Of a DNA stretch of 8,371 nt, positions 1 to 4,960 are shown piece after piece (the first letter of the stretch is position 1; every line of letters begins with the position of its first letter). Source of the stretch: Ardenticatenia bacterium (GTDB lineage Bacteria > Chloroflexota > Anaerolineae > Aggregatilineales > Aggregatilineaceae). The notes beneath the pieces are model-generated. The model was given only the letters and a program-made list of their open reading frames with translations, searched no databases and had not been told where the DNA came from. The stretch is from NCBI GenBank assembly GCA_026984385.1, contig JALSSH010000503.1, positions 1 to 8,371 on the forward strand, given 5' to 3'. The translations under genes and the position numbers were made by a program.

Positions 1-324
1 CTGAAGAAATCCGGCAAGGAATTCCACCCGGACACGCGCGTGATCATCATTCCCGGGTCGCAGCAAGTGTACTTGGAAGCGATGCGCGCGGGCTGGCTGG
101 AGCTTTTCACCGAGGCGGGCGCAGCGGTCAGCACCAGCACATGCGGACCGTGCTTGGGCGGGCACATGGGCATCTTGGCCGCCGACGAAGTTTGCGTGAG
201 CACCAGCAACCGCAACTTTCGCGGGCGCATGGGCCACCGCGACGCGCGCGTCTACCTGGCGAACCCCGCCATCGCCGCCGCGAGCGCCATCCTGGGACGC
301 ATCGGGCACCCGGACGAGCTTTAG
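1..324 (+). CDS. leuC: 3-isopropylmalate/(R)-2-methylmalate dehydratase large subunit, C-terminal part
   Basis: This is the last 107 residues of an aconitase-family protein whose start lies left of the window; the frame is open from base 1 to a TAG at 322-324. LeuC with LeuD forms a cytosolic [4Fe-4S] hydro-lyase that isomerises 2-isopropylmalate to 3-isopropylmalate, and also citramalate in organisms with the pyruvate route to isoleucine. The visible part has the IIPGSQQVY segment and the TCGPCLGGHMG motif, whose two cysteines (codons 142-144 and 151-153) are the usual second and third ligands of the iron-sulfur cluster. SNRNFRGRMG follows, a hallmark of the family near the substrate site. 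The compact C-terminus ending in GRIGHPDEL suits the shorter archaeal/HACN-type LeuC better than the longer enterobacterial form. leuD begins 19 bp downstream. A homoaconitase large subunit cannot be excluded by sequence alone, but the cimA-leuB context favours LeuC. Confidence 0.95.
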   Translation: MKKSGKEFHPDTRVIIIPGSQQVYLEAMRAGWLELFTEAGAAVSTSTCGPCLGGHMGILAADEVCVSTSNRNFRGRMGHRDARVYLANPAIAAASAILGRIGHPDEL

Positions 325-343
325 GGCGCAGGAGGAGATCATC

Positions 344-874
344 ATGCAATTTGAAGGCAAAGTCTGGAAGTATGGGGACAACGTGGATACCGACGTGATC
401 ATCCCTGCGCGCTACCTGGTCACCAGCGACCCGCAAACGCTGGCGCAGCACTGCATGGAGGATATCGACGAGACGTTCGCCAAGCAGGTCCAAGAAGGGG
501 ACATCATCGTCGGCGGGCGTAACTTCGGTTGCGGCTCCAGCCGCGAACACGCGCCGATCAGCATCAAGGCGGCGGGCGTTTCGTGCGTCATCGCGGAATC
601 CTTCGCCCGTATCTTCTTCCGCAACGCGATCAATATCGGCCTTCCGATCCTGGAAAGCCCGGAGGCGGCCCGCGAAGCGCAAAAAGGCGACGTGCTGCGC
701 GTGGACTTGCTCGCGGGCACGATCGCCAATCAGCGCACCGGCAAAACCTATCAAGCCGTCCCCTATCCGCCCTTTGTGTTGGAGATTATCAAAGCGGGCG
801 GCCTGGTCGAGTACGCGCGACGACAGATCGGCGCAGCCGACACCATCGAGAGCATTAACAGCATTAGCAACTAG
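344..874 (+). CDS. leuD: 3-isopropylmalate/(R)-2-methylmalate dehydratase small subunit
   Basis: This 176-residue protein is the small (swivel-domain) partner of LeuC. It has the short archaeal/HACN-type architecture rather than the roughly 200-residue enterobacterial one. Visible motifs are NVDTDVIIPARYL at residues 13-25 and GGRNFGCGSSREHAP at 57-71; the serine- and arginine-containing loop in the second contributes to substrate binding. IAESFARIFFRNAINIGLP follows, typical of the family. The last 15 or so residues after the YARRQ segment look like a poorly conserved tail. The ATG at 344 is preceded by a strong Shine-Dalgarno run (AGGAGGAG near 330-337) at good spacing, so the start is secure. 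The gene sits 19 bp after leuC and ahead of cimA, so one LeuCD enzyme probably serves both isopropylmalate and methylmalate. Homoaconitase small subunit is the main alternative. Confidence 0.95.
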   Translation: MQFEGKVWKYGDNVDTDVIIPARYLVTSDPQTLAQHCMEDIDETFAKQVQEGDIIVGGRNFGCGSSREHAPISIKAAGVSCVIAESFARIFFRNAINIGLPILESPEAAREAQKGDVLRVDLLAGTIANQRTGKTYQAVPYPPFVLEIIKAGGLVEYARRQIGAADTIESINSISN

Positions 875-899
875 CGGAGCGGGCCTGTGCCTGCTCCGC
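874..899 (+). other. GC-rich hairpin at the leuD stop codon
   Basis: Bases 874-884 pair with 889-899 (GCGGAGCGGGC against GCCTGCTCCGC) to give an 11-bp stem with one G-U wobble and a 4-base loop. The stem starts at the last base of the leuD stop codon. No T-run follows, so a simple intrinsic terminator is unlikely. It may protect the leuCD mRNA 3' end or form part of an attenuation switch with the next hairpin. The structure is directly visible; the function is inferred. Confidence 0.5.
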
Positions 900-952
900 A
901 CGGGGCAGGTGCAGGCTGCCGCTTTGCGTAGAACCTGCTCGTCTGCCCCGTG
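899..952 (+). promoter_or_regulatory. long hairpin in the leuD-cimA gap, possible attenuator
   Basis: Bases 899-911 pair with 940-952, with a perfect core of CGGGGCAG against CTGCCCCG. Pairing continues inward through CAGG (912-915) with CCTG (934-937), leaving a loop of about 18 bases. The heptamer CCTGCTC occurs twice, at 890-896 and 934-940. The left arm of the preceding hairpin (877-883) could therefore pair with either copy, which gives two mutually exclusive folds. No T-run follows and no leader peptide rich in Leu, Ile or Val was seen. A regulatory role is a hypothesis. Confidence 0.35.
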
Positions 953-983
953 AGCCTATCGCAACCAAGATCATCAGCACCAA

Positions 984-990
984 AAGGAGA
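984..990 (+). promoter_or_regulatory. Shine-Dalgarno site that sets the cimA start
   Basis: AAAGGAGA lies 7-8 bases ahead of the ATG at 998 and fixes that codon as the start. The frame stays open upstream to a GTG at 950, but that codon lies inside the hairpin arm, has no ribosome binding site, and would add 16 residues unlike the family N-terminus. Confidence 0.8.
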
Positions 991-997
991 ACGGCAG

Positions 998-2584
998 ATG
1001 AGCACCACCCCAAAACCCACCATCGAAGTTTACGACACCACGCTTCGCGACGGCACGCAAGGCGAGAACATCTCCCTTTCCGTAGACGACAAATTGCGCG
1101 TCACCCAGCTTTTGGACGAGCTGGGCGTGGCGTATATCGAGGGCGGCTGGCCCGGGTCTAACCCCAAGGACGCCGAATACTTCCGCCGCGTGCGCGAATT
1201 GCCGCTCCACCACGCCAAAGTCACCGCCTTCGGCATGACGTGCCGCGTAGGCAGTCAGCCACAAGACGACGCCAACGTGCTGGCGCTGTTGGAAGCCGAA
1301 ACCCCCGCCGTGACGGTGGTCGGCAAAACGTCTATGTTGCACGTCACCGAAGTGATTCGCGCCACGCCGGAGGAAAATTTGCGCATCATCCGCGAAAGCC
1401 TGGCCTACCTCAAAGCGCACGGGCGCGAGGTGCTTTACGACGCCGAACACTACTTCGACGGCTATAAGCTCAACGCTGAATATGCGCTGCAAACGCTGCA
1501 AGCGGCGGTGGAAGGCGGCGCGGATATGCTGGTGTTGTGTGACACCAACGGCGGCTCGTTGCCCTGGGAGATCGAGGAGATGACGCGCGTGGTGGCCGAA
1601 CGCTTCCCCGACGTGCGGCTGGGCATCCACGCGCACAACGACGGCGAGCTGGCCGTCGCCAACACGCTGGCGGCGGTGCGCCAAGGCGTGGTGCAAGTGC
1701 AAGGCACGATCAACGGCTACGGGGAACGCTGCGGCAACGCCAATCTGTGTTCGATTGTGCCGGACTTGGAGCTGAAGATGGGCTATCGCTGCTTGCCGGA
1801 GGGCCATTTGCAGCAACTGACGCGCGTTTCGCGCACCGTCTCGGAGATCGCCAACGTCACGCCGAACACCAACGCGCCCTACGTGGGCAAGAGCGCCTTT
1901 GCCCACAAAGGCGGGATGCACGTGGCCGCTATCCGCCGCAACATTGATAGCTATCAACACATTGACCCTGCGCTGGTGGGGAACAAAATGCGTGTGCTGG
2001 TTTCCGACCTCAGCGGGCGCGGGAATATGCTCAGCAAGGCCGAGGAATTTGAGCTTGACCTTTCACCCGACGAGGCGCGTGAGGTGGTGCAGCGCATCAA
2101 GGAGCTGGAACATCGCGGCTTTGTGTTCGAAGGCGCGGAGGCTTCGGTGGCGATGTTGATGCGTCGCTTGCAACCGGACTACAAACCGCCCTTCGAGCTG
2201 GTGGACTTTATGGTCGTGGTGGAAAATCGCGAGGGGCGCGGCGTCTTTGCCGAGGCGACGGTCAAAGTCAACGTGCAAGGGGAAACGATCCACACAGCGG
2301 CGGAAGGCAATGGGCCGGTGGACGCGCTCGATAACGCGCTGCGCAAGGCGCTTGCCCCTGCGTATCCCGCGCTGGCGGAGTTCCACTTGGTGGACTATAA
2401 GGTGCGCATCCTGGACGGGCAAAACGGCACAGCCGCCACCACCCGCGTCTTGATCGACACGCGCAACGGCGCGCACCGTTGGAGCACGGTCGGGGCGAGC
2501 ACCAATATCATCGAGGCGAGCTGGCTGGCACTGGCCGACAGCGTAGAATACGGGCTTACGCATGTGATGCAATGCTGCCCCTAG
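998..2584 (+). CDS. cimA: (R)-citramalate synthase
   Basis: This 528-residue cytosolic enzyme condenses acetyl-CoA with pyruvate to (R)-citramalate, the first step of the threonine-independent route to isoleucine. The N-terminal TIM barrel of the DRE-TIM (LeuA/HMGL-like) family carries YDTTLRDGTQGE at 12-23, where R17 and D18 are the catalytic arginine and metal aspartate. HAHND at 211-215 supplies the two metal histidines, and NGYGERCGNANL lies at 239-250. The NAPYVGKSAFAHKGGMH segment (292-308) begins the linker region. A LeuA-type regulatory dimer domain spans roughly 402-525 and in this family usually mediates feedback by the end product, probably isoleucine here. Length, GENISLSVDDK and the GGWPGSNPKD segment match the roughly 530-residue Geobacter/Leptospira-style CimA better than 2-isopropylmalate synthase. 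It lies between leuCD and leuB, whose products act next. 2-Isopropylmalate or homocitrate synthase is the alternative. Confidence 0.93.
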   Translation: MSTTPKPTIEVYDTTLRDGTQGENISLSVDDKLRVTQLLDELGVAYIEGGWPGSNPKDAEYFRRVRELPLHHAKVTAFGMTCRVGSQPQDDANVLALLEAETPAVTVVGKTSMLHVTEVIRATPEENLRIIRESLAYLKAHGREVLYDAEHYFDGYKLNAEYALQTLQAAVEGGADMLVLCDTNGGSLPWEIEEMTRVVAERFPDVRLGIHAHNDGELAVANTLAAVRQGVVQVQGTINGYGERCGNANLCSIVPDLELKMGYRCLPEGHLQQLTRVSRTVSEIANVTPNTNAPYVGKSAFAHKGGMHVAAIRRNIDSYQHIDPALVGNKMRVLVSDLSGRGNMLSKAEEFELDLSPDEAREVVQRIKELEHRGFVFEGAEASVAMLMRRLQPDYKPPFELVDFMVVVENREGRGVFAEATVKVNVQGETIHTAAEGNGPVDALDNALRKALAPAYPALAEFHLVDYKVRILDGQNGTAATTRVLIDTRNGAHRWSTVGASTNIIEASWLALADSVEYGLTHVMQCCP

Positions 2585-2599
2585 CCCGTAGGGGGCAGC
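2574..2599 (+). other. hairpin straddling the cimA stop codon
   Basis: GCTGCCCC (2574-2581) pairs with GGGGCAGC (2592-2599). Two further A-T pairs are possible across a one-base bulge, and the TAG stop lies at the top of the stem. It is followed by TTCACAACC, not a T-run. It may stabilise mRNA, attenuate transcription into leuB or affect termination. Only the inverted repeat is directly supported. Confidence 0.45.
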
Positions 2600-2622
2600 T
2601 TCACAACCCTAGGGAGCAAGTT

Positions 2623-3687
2623 ATGCAGGCGAAAATCGTCACGTTGCCCGGAGACGGCATCGGGCCGGAAGTTACGGCGGCGGCTGTGCGCGTGTTGGAG
2701 CAAGTCGGCACGCGGCACGGCCACCGCTTCACGTTCCAAGAAGCGCTGATGGGCGGCTGTGCCATTGACGCAAGCGGCAATCCCTTACCGGACGAAACTA
2801 TCGCCGCGTGCGAGCAAGCGGACGCGGTGTTGCTGGGCGCGGTCGGCGGACCGAAGTGGTCGGACCCGACCGCTGCGGTGCGTCCGGAACAAGGCTTGCT
2901 GCGGCTGCGCAGCCACTTTGATCTCTTCGCCAATCTGCGACCGGTCAAGGCATATCCTGCGCTGGCCGAGTACGCGCCGCTGCGTGCAGAGCTGTTGGAC
3001 GGGGTGGACATTCTTTTTGTGCGCGAGCTAACCAGCGGCATTTACTTCGGCCCGCGCGCCGAGCAAGGCGAGGGGGATCGCGCGCACGACACCATGCTTT
3101 ACACAGTGGAGCAGGTGGAGCGCATCGCGCGGGTGGCCTTCGAGGCGGCGCGCAAGCGGCGCGGCAAGGTCGCCTCGGTGGACAAAGCCAACGTGCTGGC
3201 CTCGATGCGGCTTTGGCGGCGCACGGTGAGCGCTGTGGCGGCGGACTACCCCGATGTGGAACTGGAGCATGTGTTGGTAGACGCTTGTGCCATGTATTTG
3301 TTGCGCAATCCCGCGCATTTTGACGTGGTGTTGGCGGGTAACATGTTCGGGGATATCCTCAGCGACGAAACCTCGGTGCTGGCCGGCTCGCTGGGCATGT
3401 TGCCGTCCGCTTCGGTGGGCAGGGGGACATTCGGCGTTTACGAGCCGATACACGGCTCGGCGCCGGATATTGCCGGAAAGGGCATCGCTAACCCCACCGC
3501 CGCCATCCTCAGCGCGGCGATGCTGTTGCGCCACAGCCTGGGGCTGGAAAGCGAGGCACGCACTGTGGAACAGGCCGTCGAGGCGACCTTGGCCGAAGGG
3601 GCGCGCACAGCCGATATTGCTGCCGATCCAGCGTCTGCGTTGGGGACGGACGCATTTACCGAGCGCGTGTTGGCGCACTTGGCTTAA
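2623..3687 (+). CDS. leuB: 3-isopropylmalate dehydrogenase
   Basis: This 354-residue NAD-dependent beta-decarboxylating dehydrogenase oxidises 3-isopropylmalate to 2-oxoisocaproate, and in citramalate pathways 3-methylmalate to 2-oxobutyrate. It shows PGDGIGPEV at 9-17 and substrate arginines in LRLRSHFDLFANLRP (R96, R106) and VRELTSGIYFG (R134, Y141). It also has VDKANVL with K188, metal aspartates D220, D244 and D248 (the last two in GDILSDE), and the nucleotide-binding YEPIHGSAPDIAGKGIANP stretch. Length is normal for LeuB. The loop after IYFG is slightly short and lacks the usual PRG form (it reads GPRAEQGEGDRAHDT). The ATG at 2623 has GGGAG 6-7 bases upstream; earlier in-frame ATGs lie inside cimA and are unlikely. 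It is last in the leuCD-cimA-leuB unit. Isocitrate or tartrate dehydrogenase relatives are excluded by the LeuB-type substrate loop and the context. Confidence 0.96.
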   Translation: MQAKIVTLPGDGIGPEVTAAAVRVLEQVGTRHGHRFTFQEALMGGCAIDASGNPLPDETIAACEQADAVLLGAVGGPKWSDPTAAVRPEQGLLRLRSHFDLFANLRPVKAYPALAEYAPLRAELLDGVDILFVRELTSGIYFGPRAEQGEGDRAHDTMLYTVEQVERIARVAFEAARKRRGKVASVDKANVLASMRLWRRTVSAVAADYPDVELEHVLVDACAMYLLRNPAHFDVVLAGNMFGDILSDETSVLAGSLGMLPSASVGRGTFGVYEPIHGSAPDIAGKGIANPTAAILSAAMLLRHSLGLESEARTVEQAVEATLAEGARTADIAADPASALGTDAFTERVLAHLA

Positions 3688-3707
3688 GCTGAGCGCGTGC
3701 GCGGATC

Positions 3708-3760
3708 GGGCGCGCCGCGTGGCCGTCGATTTACGGCAGCGGCCACGCGGCGCGCCCTTT
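3708..3760 (+). terminator. perfect 18-bp inverted repeat after leuB, probable operon terminator
   Basis: Bases 3708-3725 are an exact reverse complement of 3740-3757, all 18 bp and almost entirely G and C, around a 14-base loop. It starts 20 bp after the leuB stop and is followed by only TTT before GCGG. The stem is far stronger than needed, but the T-tract is weak, so a terminator is likely rather than certain. It could also be a 3'-end stabiliser. Confidence 0.65.
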
Positions 3761-3834
3761 GCGGCGAGGGAACGCTTGGGTAGTGTATCCTTCGCGGTTG
3801 AAATCGTCGCCCTAAGCTGTGGCCCCAAACGCAG

Positions 3835-3875
3835 GCGGGGGCACGCCTATGTGTGCGTAGCCCCCGCTAAAATTT
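3835..3875. terminator. hairpin between convergent genes, possible bidirectional terminator
   Basis: GCGGGGGC (3835-3842) pairs with GCCCCCGC (3860-3867). Four further pairs (3843-3846 with 3855-3858) follow past a one-base bulge, and the loop is 8 bases. The plus strand continues as TAAAATTTA. On the minus strand the hairpin sits about 25 bp after the stop of the UPF0173 gene and is followed by CTGCGTTTG. It is well placed to end the leftward transcript and to back up the leuB terminator. Confidence 0.55.
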
Positions 3876-3891
3876 ATGCCGTGCAGAAAGG

Positions 3892-4581
3892 TTACATTTG
3901 GAACGTGCCGCCCGGGTCCAACACCACCGGACGAGCGTCGGTTTCGTTTTGTACGCGCTGTGCCCAACTGGCTGCGTCTTGGGCGATGGGGTCAAAGGTG
4001 TTGTAATGCATCGGGATCACCACTTTGGGCTTGAGCAACTCGATCGCCTTCAGCGACATCTCCGGCCCCATTGTGAAGTAATCACCGATCGGCAACATGG
4101 CCAAATCCAACCCACGTTCGCCGATCAGCTGCATATCGAGAAAAACGCTGGTGTCCCCTGCGTGATAAAGCGTTTTTCCCTCGTTGGTGAGGATCAAGAT
4201 GCCGTTGGGCATTCCGCCGTAGCTGCCGTCCGGCAACGATGAGCTATGGTAAGCGAGAGTCAGCTCCACACGACCGAAAGGCAACTTAACGCCGCCGCCG
4301 GTGTTCAGCGTGTGCACATTTTGGACGCCGTGCTTTTGTTGGAGCCAGCTCCCGATCTCAAAATTGGCGATCACCGTCGCGCCTGTGCGGTTGGCAATGG
4401 CCGCCGAGTCGCCCACATGGTCGCCGTGGCCGTGTGAAAGGATAATGAAATCGGCTTCCATCTGCTCAGGCGTGACGGTGGCTAAAGGATTGTCGGTGAG
4501 GAACGGGTCAATCAAAATTTTATACTCGCCAATTGTGATCTGAAACCCCGAATGGCTGAGCCACGTGACTTGAATAGCCAT
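3892..4581 (-). CDS. UPF0173 family metal-dependent hydrolase (metallo-beta-lactamase fold)
   Basis: This 229-residue soluble protein matches the UPF0173/YtkL family in length and motifs. Its physiological substrate is not established. The N-terminal WLSHSGFQI strand is followed by DPFLTDNP and the metal-binding LSHGHGDHVGD motif, with H50, H52, D54 and H55. H112 lies in YHSSS, D143 in YHAGDTS (140-145) and H192 in IPMHYNTFDP, which completes the usual two-metal ligand set of the fold. All expected ligands are present, so it should be catalytically active, most likely as a hydrolase. The start is supported by a purine-rich GGAAGGGAGAG just upstream (minus strand, 4588-4598) and by a good promoter further up. 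It is monocistronic and convergent with leuB. A lactonase, phosphodiesterase or RNase-type activity is possible within the fold, but nothing here decides it. Confidence 0.9.
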   Translation of the reverse strand: MAIQVTWLSHSGFQITIGEYKILIDPFLTDNPLATVTPEQMEADFIILSHGHGDHVGDSAAIANRTGATVIANFEIGSWLQQKHGVQNVHTLNTGGGVKLPFGRVELTLAYHSSSLPDGSYGGMPNGILILTNEGKTLYHAGDTSVFLDMQLIGERGLDLAMLPIGDYFTMGPEMSLKAIELLKPKVVIPMHYNTFDPIAQDAASWAQRVQNETDARPVVLDPGGTFQM

Positions 4582-4643
4582 GAGCGCTCTCTCCCTTCCA
4601 TAAACGGTGCTCGCAAAGCCTATGCGTACACGCTTTTACAACG

Positions 4644-4672
4644 AGTATACGACGAGAGCGCCTCCATGCCAA
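4644..4672 (-). promoter_or_regulatory. sigma-70-type promoter for the UPF0173 hydrolase gene
   Basis: On the minus strand TTGGCA (4672-4667) and TATACT (4649-4644) are separated by exactly 17 bases. Each is one substitution from consensus. The predicted start near 4637 leaves a 5' leader of about 55 bases ahead of the ATG at 4581. Confidence 0.75.
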
Positions 4673-4709
4673 TCCCTCGCCGAGAGCACACTACCGAGGC
4701 TGCGCACGG

Positions 4710-4738
4710 TTGACAAGGGCAAGGGAATTGGCTAAGAT
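4710..4738 (+). promoter_or_regulatory. ffs: sigma-70-type promoter for SRP RNA
   Basis: TTGACA (4710-4715, full consensus) and TAAGAT (4733-4738) have a 17-base spacer. The predicted transcription start is near 4745, about 34 bases before the base of the SRP RNA stem. That suits a short 5' leader removed by processing, as RNase P does for E. coli 4.5S RNA. It is divergent from the hydrolase promoter, with 37 bp between the two -35 boxes. Confidence 0.8.
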
Positions 4739-4778
4739 GCAGGCAGTTTGAAGCTGAGATGAGGCCTCTCTCCGTGCG

Positions 4779-4930
4779 AGACGGTGAGTTGCTGGCAAGT
4801 TGCTCAGGCTGGGTCCTGCGCGGCAGGGCGTCCGAACCGTGTCAGGGCCGGAAGGCAGCAGCACTAAGGGCTTTCCCCTGGGTGCCGCAGGGTCGCCTGG
4901 CCTGAGCAGCCTGCTCGCAAACGCCGTCTT
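4779..4930 (+). ncRNA. ffs: bacterial signal recognition particle RNA (4.5S-like)
   Basis: The RNA scaffold of SRP binds Ffh and the receptor FtsY to target nascent membrane proteins. The conserved domain IV hairpin is unmistakable: GTG (4839-4841) pairs with CAC (4862-4864), then come TCAGG, a GCC/GGC stem, the GGAA tetraloop (4850-4853) and the AGCA internal-loop strand (4857-4860). Below it, CCTGC plus GGCA (4815-4825) pair with TGCCGCAGG (4883-4891), and TGCTCAGGC (4801-4809) pairs perfectly with 4900-4908. TTGC (4789-4792) pairs with 4917-4920, and AGACGGTG (4779-4786) with CGCCGTCT (4922-4929). The result is one long rod of about 150 nt. That is longer than 114-nt E. coli 4.5S, and I saw no clear Alu domain as in Bacillus. 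The core is certain; the exact ends are inferred from the basal stem. Confidence 0.92.
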
Positions 4931-4937
4931 TTCCTTT
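4922..4937 (+). terminator. T-rich 3' end of the SRP RNA
   Basis: The right arm of the SRP RNA basal stem (CGCCGTCT, 4922-4929) runs straight into TTTTCCTTT. The rod-shaped RNA and this tract together could act as an intrinsic terminator. The tract is interrupted by two C's, so read-through into the next gene is plausible. Confidence 0.45.
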
Positions 4938-4960
4938 CCACAAAACGCAACCTACACCCT

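Noticed and set aside
128..901. Antisense open frame of about 257 codons opposite leuC-leuD
   Set aside because: It spans two genes that are clearly coding on the plus strand, and it has an Arg-rich low-complexity translation with no family resemblance.
950..997. Upstream GTG start for cimA
   Set aside because: It has no ribosome site and lies in a hairpin arm, while the ATG at 998 has a strong Shine-Dalgarno and begins the conserved N-terminus.
875..997. T-box riboswitch or Leu/Ile leader peptide before cimA
   Set aside because: I found no T-box sequence, no specifier-type hairpin and no short frame with runs of branched-chain codons.
974..1960. Long antisense open frame (about 328 codons) opposite cimA
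   Set aside because: It is a mirror of the GC-rich codon pattern of cimA. The translation is rich in His, Arg, Val and Ala with no recognisable domain, and it has no plausible ribosome site.
3028..3828. Antisense open frame opposite leuB running into the terminator region
   Set aside because: It is a compositional shadow of leuB. It would have to read through the 18-bp palindrome, and it has no motifs.
3287..4006. Plus-strand open frame overlapping the leuB end and the 204-bp gap
   Set aside because: It is an out-of-frame reading of leuB rich in Trp, Cys and Arg that then crosses both terminators and the antisense of the hydrolase gene.
4741..4800. Possible tRNA or Alu domain in the SRP RNA leader
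   Set aside because: There is no cloverleaf, no TTCGA T-loop and no recognisable Alu-type fold. It is better read as a short 5' leader.
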